Under the pieces are notes generated by a model. That model worked only from the letters and a program-made list of their open reading frames with translations. It ran no database searches and had not been told where the DNA came from. Shown here piece after piece: positions 6,717-10,184 of a stretch of 10,184 bases of DNA. A program made the position numbers and the translations under genes. Numbering within the stretch: the stretch's first letter is position 1; each line of letters begins with the position of its first letter. Source of the DNA: an uncultured Campylobacter sp. (GTDB taxonomy: Bacteria; Campylobacterota; Campylobacteria; Campylobacterales; Campylobacteraceae). The stretch is taken from NCBI RefSeq assembly GCF_938045205.1, contig NZ_CALIMY010000064.1, positions 1 through 10,184 on the forward strand, in the 5' to 3' direction.

Positions 6717-6817
6717 TACTGGACGTTTTTAAGGAGGAGCTGATGGGCGAAATTTTGCGCGAGCTAAAGGATGCGGGTTTATGCGCACAGAGCCTAAAAG
6801 ACGCGATCGGCGCGTAA
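6668..6817 (+). pseudogene. Displaced 3' end of the SMI1/KNR4 gene
   Basis: Forty-nine codons in the frame one step away from the upstream gene continue it sensibly: FSEPALRYAELDAGAM, then an amphipathic helix VFKEELMGEILRELKDAG and the end LKDAIGA. The codon use is like that of the gene upstream. A one-base loss in AAAA (6663-6666) explains the break. Confidence 0.65.
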
Positions 6818-7135
6818 GCTTTTGCGATTGAGAGTGTAGTTTTGTGTCGGCTGCGGCACGCATTCGCATGATCGATAATGCGGACTTGCGCTCGTAAATT
6901 TAGCGCAGAAGCCCGCACTGCAAAATCTACGCTCGCGACGAACGCAAACTGCGCGCTAAATTTTATAAAAGCCACAAAAGCTCTCATTGCGGTAAAATTT
7001 TAACTCACAAATATTCAGGCTGTACCGCGGGTATGTAAAAAATCTACAGGCGAGCTAAAAATACGATGCGAGAGGATACAAATATATGCACAGTGGGGGG
7101 CGCAAAATACGCAAGCTGTCGCAAAGGCAGAGCGT
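6818..7135. other. Intergenic region before the DUF4299 gene
   Basis: No gene is supported; the open stretches here are low-complexity shadows. It contains an 11-base perfect inverted repeat (6896-6906 with 6953-6963), a GCGGTAAAATTT word (6989-7000) and a run of six G (7095-7100). Confidence 0.5.
6896..6963. repeat. Inverted repeat downstream of the SMI1/KNR4 gene
   Basis: AAATTTAGCGC (6896-6906) pairs with GCGCTAAATTT (6953-6963) around a 46-base loop. The right arm is followed by TTATAAAA and not a long T-run. It could be a transcript-end structure or a site shared with other AAATTT hairpins. Confidence 0.4.
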
Positions 7136-7176
7136 AAATTTAGCCCGCGGCGGCGGGTAAAATTTCGCTATAATTT
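7136..7176 (+). promoter_or_regulatory. Promoter module, copy 2, for the DUF4299 gene
   Basis: This matches 40 of 41 bases of the block at 4879-4919, with TATAAT at 7169-7174. The predicted start near 7181 leaves a leader of about 20 bases carrying AGGAG (7191-7195), 6 bases before the GTG start. Confidence 0.7.
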
Positions 7177-7201
7177 TGCCAATTTAACAAAGGAGAAAAG
7201 G

Positions 7202-8131
7202 GTGAGCGTAGAATTTCGCGTCAAAAACAAAAAGCGCCCGCTATTTATGGGCTATTCGGACGCCATGAGCGTAGGCAAGGCATTGGAGCTCCTGCCCGAT
7301 CTATCGGTATTTGACATAGACGAGAGTGCCGAGGGCTTTGACGAAAGGGCGTTTTTAAAATCGCCTTTGAGCGAGCAGGAGTGCTTGATCTTGGGCGTGC
7401 GGGACAAGAGCGGGCGCGGAATGGAGCTAAGATATGACGAGGAGCGGCAAAGCTACGCTGTGCGCGTAAATACGCCCGCGACGGTATTTGATTGGGTTTT
7501 GGCGATCTCATATCTACAGGCGCTATCCAAGCAGCTGCAAAGCGAGATCGCGGATGAAAACGGCGAAATTTACACCCACGACAGGATAGAACAATTCGAC
7601 TACGAGCGCGATATATCGGCGGGACTGCATTCGATAGATCAGCACTTAAGCGGCGATACGGAGGTAAATTTTTGCTACGGGGTAGAGAGACCTTTTGCGA
7701 TAAACCGCACGATGATGGATGAAATTTTAGCCTCATACAACCCCTCTGCCGAGTTTAGCAAGCGACTAACCGAGGTGCAGTATCTTGACGCTTACAGCGC
7801 GCGCCAGAGGTTTTATCGAAATGGAGATGACGGCACGATAATGGGCTCATACGCGCTCACGCAGGACCTGCCCACTATCCTGCCCTACAAGCCGTTTGTG
7901 GAATGGCAAAACGCGGAGATGCTGAAAAATAACGACGTAGCGCGCTGGCAGATCGCACTCATAGGCATAGAGGGCGACGAAAACGACGCAGGTAACTACC
8001 ATGCAATCGCCGAGCTGGAATACGACGAGTTTATCGCGCGCCTGCCGAAGCAAAACTACCGCTTCATCGATGCTAGCTATATTTTGGTGGATGGGCTAAG
8101 CGCCGAACTGCTAAAGGCGCTGGCGGGCTAA
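7202..8131 (+). CDS. DUF4299-like protein
   Basis: A soluble 309-aa protein without signal peptide or membrane segment. The N-terminus (MSVEFRVKNKKRPL), the middle GRGMELRYDEERQSYAVRV (about 71-89), TPATVFDWVLAISYLQAL, GEIYTHDRIEQFDYERDI and the Tyr/Asp-rich second half fit what I recall of DUF4299. That is a family of unknown function seen in Campylobacter, Fusobacterium and Firmicutes. The assignment is from memory and moderate. The start is GTG at 7202, set by AGGAG 6 bases upstream and the promoter module immediately before it. An expressed monocistronic gene is likely, because a 128-base gap with a hairpin follows. Confidence 0.65.
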   Translation: MSVEFRVKNKKRPLFMGYSDAMSVGKALELLPDLSVFDIDESAEGFDERAFLKSPLSEQECLILGVRDKSGRGMELRYDEERQSYAVRVNTPATVFDWVLAISYLQALSKQLQSEIADENGEIYTHDRIEQFDYERDISAGLHSIDQHLSGDTEVNFCYGVERPFAINRTMMDEILASYNPSAEFSKRLTEVQYLDAYSARQRFYRNGDDGTIMGSYALTQDLPTILPYKPFVEWQNAEMLKNNDVARWQIALIGIEGDENDAGNYHAIAELEYDEFIARLPKQNYRFIDASYILVDGLSAELLKALAG

Positions 8132-8176
8132 ATTTTACTTGCGGTGAAATTCTACAGAATTTTATCGAGGATTGAC

Positions 8177-8220
8177 GCCGCAAAATTTAAAGACGCGGAA
8201 TTCGCGGTAAATTTCGCGGC
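8177..8220. repeat. Hairpin between the DUF4299 and 89-aa genes
   Basis: GCCGC-a-AAATTTA (8177-8189) pairs with TAAATTT-c-GCGGC (8208-8220): 12 pairs around one mismatch. The 18-base loop contains a smaller dyad around GAATTC. No T-run follows, so it may be a rho-independent-like end, an RNA-stability element or a protein site. Confidence 0.5.
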
Positions 8221-8259
8221 GCACAAAATTCCGTCGCGGTAAAATTTAGAAAGGTTAAA

Positions 8260-8529
8260 ATGAAAAGGACCTACTACGATCTAAAAATTTACGATAACGG
8301 CATGATGCGAGGCGTGCTGCAAGATGATATCGAGGTATTGCCGTTTTTCGGCTACTGGCAAAAGATGAGTCTTGGCTCGACGCAGGGCATATACATAGAC
8401 GAAAGCGGCAAAGAGCACAGGCTCGTCTATCTGTACGACTGGGAGAAATTTTGCAGATTATTCGCTCGCGAAAAGGAGCTACTTAAGCGCGCCCCGGTCG
8501 GTAGCAAAAATGAGCGATCCAAGCCGTAG
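8260..8529 (+). CDS. Small orphan protein, 89 aa
   Basis: I do not recognise this gene. The ATG follows AGAAAGG by 5 bases and a GCGGTAAAATTT word (8236-8247) that may form part of its control region. The product is soluble, basic at the end and rich in Tyr, Trp and Lys: YYDLKIYDNGMMRGVL at the start looks like a beta-hairpin, and LVYLYDWEKFCRLFAREKEL is an amphipathic helix. The size and position among immunity-type genes suggest a similar class of protein, but nothing more. It is convergent with the DUF3137 gene; the 80 bases between them show no clear terminator. Confidence 0.65.
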   Translation: MKRTYYDLKIYDNGMMRGVLQDDIEVLPFFGYWQKMSLGSTQGIYIDESGKEHRLVYLYDWEKFCRLFAREKELLKRAPVGSKNERSKP

Positions 8530-8609
8530 CGGATCTCGGTCGGCAGCGGAGAATAGCGGCGATCCTGGCGCAGCGCAAGTAAATTTTAGCCGATAAATAG
8601 CGGCGCGCA

Positions 8610-9632
8610 TTAATCAGCCAAAATCGCCGCCCCGCTTAAATCCGGGTTTAAATTTAGCTCGTCTATGATAGATAAAAGCTCTGAAATTTCCTTTTTTATC
8701 TGCGCGGCGTCCTCTAAGCTCGGCGGCGGCGAAAAAAGCGTTGTTTCAAACTTATTTTTCGCTCCGTTTAAAAATAGATAAAGCTTATCGTCCATAAACG
8801 CCGCGCTCAGCCCCATTTTCCCCGCGAATTTTTCCTTTAGCTCTCGCAGGCGCTGCATAAACGCGGGCGTCAAAAGATACCTCGCCTCAACCTTATCGTC
8901 CGCAAAGACCCGAAATTCTTTACTAAAAAACACGTCGTCCATCTGCTCTTTTTCGCCTAAAAATCTGGTGTTTAGCGTGCGACTCGCGACTATAGTTTGC
9001 CCGCTAAATTTCTTGTAGAACTCGCAGACCAAGACCGAGCCGCTGAACGCCTGCATATCCTTCATCGCCTCCCATGCAAAAATTATCGCGGATAGCAAAT
9101 TTAGCGCCGCCGAGTCGCCAATTTCTAGCGTCGCGCCGTTTGGGATGCGGATCGCTTTGCTGAGGCTAAATTTGATGCCGTTATAAATGCCGCCTATTTG
9201 ATCCTCGGCGCAAAACTCATCCGGCGAATAGATGCCGATTTTGCGAAATTCTTTACGGCTGATGCCGGCATTCGGATCATAGTTAAAATTTGGACCAACC
9301 TCGCGGATGGCGGCGCGGACGAAAACGTCTTTATAAAACGCTTTGTAATCCCCCAGCTCGCTGGTCACTCGGCTCGCGTTAGCCATTAGCGCGGCGAGAA
9401 AAAACGGAATATATATAATGATGAAAAATAGCGGTGCAAGGCGATTTTCAAAAAGATGCCATACGGCAAATCCGCCGCCCACGGGCAGCACTATTATAAA
9501 TAAAATTCCCAAAAACAGATACTTTGCAAACGCGCGTCTGCACTCTTTTTGCTTTTTTGCGGTTGCCTCTATCGCTTCGTTTAGATTCAAAATTTTACTT
9601 TTTTCTAAATTTACGCAGCGGATTTCGCGCAT
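8610..9632 (-). CDS. DUF3137 family membrane protein
   Basis: This 340-aa inner-membrane protein has a charged N-terminal helix (residues 10-37), two hydrophobic helices (about 39-61 and 66-84, starting YLFLGILFIIVLPVGGGF), and a cytoplasmic-type domain. The family pattern I recognise is SVLVCEFYKKFSGQTIV, then FRVFADDKVEARYLLTPAFMQRL (around 240-268) and a strand with KLYLFLNG. DUF3137 proteins commonly show EFNKxFxGxT and EARYILTPxxMxRL. Their function is unknown. The ATG at 9632 has no ribosome site; TTTTGCTAAAAT ends only 7 bases before it, so a leaderless message or a later start (TTG codon 15) is possible. The 142-aa membrane protein gene lies 100 bases upstream on the same strand, suggesting related roles. 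Confidence 0.8.
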   Translation of the reverse strand: MREIRCVNLEKSKILNLNEAIEATAKKQKECRRAFAKYLFLGILFIIVLPVGGGFAVWHLFENRLAPLFFIIIYIPFFLAALMANASRVTSELGDYKAFYKDVFVRAAIREVGPNFNYDPNAGISRKEFRKIGIYSPDEFCAEDQIGGIYNGIKFSLSKAIRIPNGATLEIGDSAALNLLSAIIFAWEAMKDMQAFSGSVLVCEFYKKFSGQTIVASRTLNTRFLGEKEQMDDVFFSKEFRVFADDKVEARYLLTPAFMQRLRELKEKFAGKMGLSAAFMDDKLYLFLNGAKNKFETTLFSPPPSLEDAAQIKKEISELLSIIDELNLNPDLSGAAILAD

Positions 9633-9639
9633 GGAGTGA

Positions 9640-9651
9640 ATTTTAGCAAAA
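9640..9651 (-). promoter_or_regulatory. Extended -10 directly before the DUF3137 gene
   Basis: On the minus strand AATTTTGCTAAAAT includes TAAAAT at 9645-9640 with an extended TGC. Transcription from it would start at or within a few bases of the ATG at 9632. Assigned by pattern only. Confidence 0.35.
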
Positions 9652-9732
9652 TTTACGCCGTAAAGATACGGCCGGCGCGAGTAAATTTTATTAGGCGGAT
9701 TAAATTTATGAAATTTACGCCGCGGCGGCGAT

Positions 9733-10161
9733 CTACTCGGACGTGCGTTGATTCAACCACGCTCTCAGATTGCCCGCACCCTCTTTTAGCACCCCAAATC
9801 CTGCCGCGGCAATACAGACAAAATTAATTAGAGAGCCCCTTCCGCCGACGTTTAAAACCCCAAAGCCCACGATCCACAGCGCCGCGCCGAAGCCCAGCGT
9901 GCACACGGCGGTCGCGATCCCCAGCTTGCGGCGTAAGGGGCTTGGTTTGCGCGCTACCTGAACTTGAGTAATCACGTAACTGCCCGCATATCCTCCGCGG
10001 ATGAAATACGCGCGCGCAAGCTCGCCCTCCTCCACAGGGATATCGTTAAACTCGCCGCGCAGTTTCACGCCGTCTATCTCGAAAAATACCCAAATTTTGC
10101 TATTTCCTCTTGCAGCGTGGACGCGGAGATTTCGAACCTCGCCCGTGATCTCATATTCCAA
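9733..10161 (-). CDS. Small membrane protein with N-terminal beta domain, 142 aa
   Basis: I do not recognise the family. Residues 1-70 look beta-rich and soluble (YEITGEVRNLRVHAARG, WVFFEIDGVKLRGEF, AGSYVITQVQVARK), reminiscent of a small barrel or OB-like fold. A basic segment (KPSPLRRK) then precedes two hydrophobic helices (about 80-103 and 110-130), which suggests the beta domain and the tail share the cytoplasmic side. The start is TTG at 10161: GGAG lies 5 bases upstream, and a TGA in the same frame at 10173-10171 rules out any longer form. That TGA may also be the end of an upstream gene beyond the window. The DUF3137 gene follows 100 bases downstream. Confidence 0.7.
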   Translation of the reverse strand: MEYEITGEVRNLRVHAARGNSKIWVFFEIDGVKLRGEFNDIPVEEGELARAYFIRGGYAGSYVITQVQVARKPSPLRRKLGIATAVCTLGFGAALWIVGFGVLNVGGRGSLINFVCIAAAGFGVLKEGAGNLRAWLNQRTSE

Positions 10162-10184
10162 CTTGTCTCCTCAAACAGCTTTGC

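Noticed and set aside
6688..6987. 99-aa minus-strand open frame
   Set aside because: Overlaps the displaced end of the SMI1/KNR4 gene, is low in complexity and has no ribosome site.
7095..7100. Run of six G as a phase-variation tract
   Set aside because: Shorter than usual variable G tracts in Campylobacter and outside any gene.
7245..7736. 163-aa minus-strand open frame inside the DUF4299-like gene
   Set aside because: Arg/Pro/Ser-rich shadow of a GC-rich gene on the opposite strand.
8510..8596. 28-codon open frame overlapping the end of the 89-aa gene
   Set aside because: No ribosome site and low-complexity Ser/Gly/Ala content; no support.
9636..9961. Plus-strand open frames opposite the membrane protein genes
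   Set aside because: Low-complexity Pro/Arg/Thr content and no start signals; shadows.

Overview
The window looks like chromosome from a Campylobacter-type epsilonproteobacterium of higher GC, such as the C. gracilis / C. rectus / C. showae group; the species is an inference. The grounds are close IlvC similarity to Campylobacter as I remember it, AAAGGAG ribosome sites, extended TATAAT promoters without a clear -35 box, and the very frequent AAATTT/TAAAATTT words between and inside genes.

Left part (1-2467): a conserved metabolic block. On the minus strand lie ilvC (ketol-acid reductoisomerase; valine, leucine and isoleucine synthesis) and, just downstream, the start of a membrane-anchored gene cut by the window edge. 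Divergent from ilvC is proC (proline synthesis). It carries an unusual in-frame insert of nine 7-residue repeats (9 x 21 bp) inside the cofactor-binding half, and has lost several conserved family residues.

Middle part (2468-4782, minus strand): a 90-aa orphan gene followed by a markedly AT-rich gene for a large DUF4209 protein with a C-terminal HEPN-like RNxxxHG motif. That gene is broken by one in-frame stop and two frameshifts, and reads as a recently inactivated acquired gene.

Right part (4783-8609, plus strand): a row of separately initiated accessory genes. They encode a YwqG-like DUF1963 protein, a SMI1/KNR4 (SUKH) protein whose 3' end is shifted out of frame, a DUF4299-like protein and an 89-aa orphan. 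The DUF1963 and DUF4299 genes have almost identical 41-bp promoter modules (40/41), pointing to common control or duplication. Several of these families are frequent in immunity-gene neighbourhoods of polymorphic toxins, but no toxin gene is visible here.

Right end (8610-10184, minus strand): a two-gene set of membrane proteins, a 142-aa protein with two predicted helices and a DUF3137 protein with two N-terminal helices.

No rRNA, tRNA, insertion sequence, integrase or CRISPR array was seen. All family names come from motif recognition by eye, not from a search.
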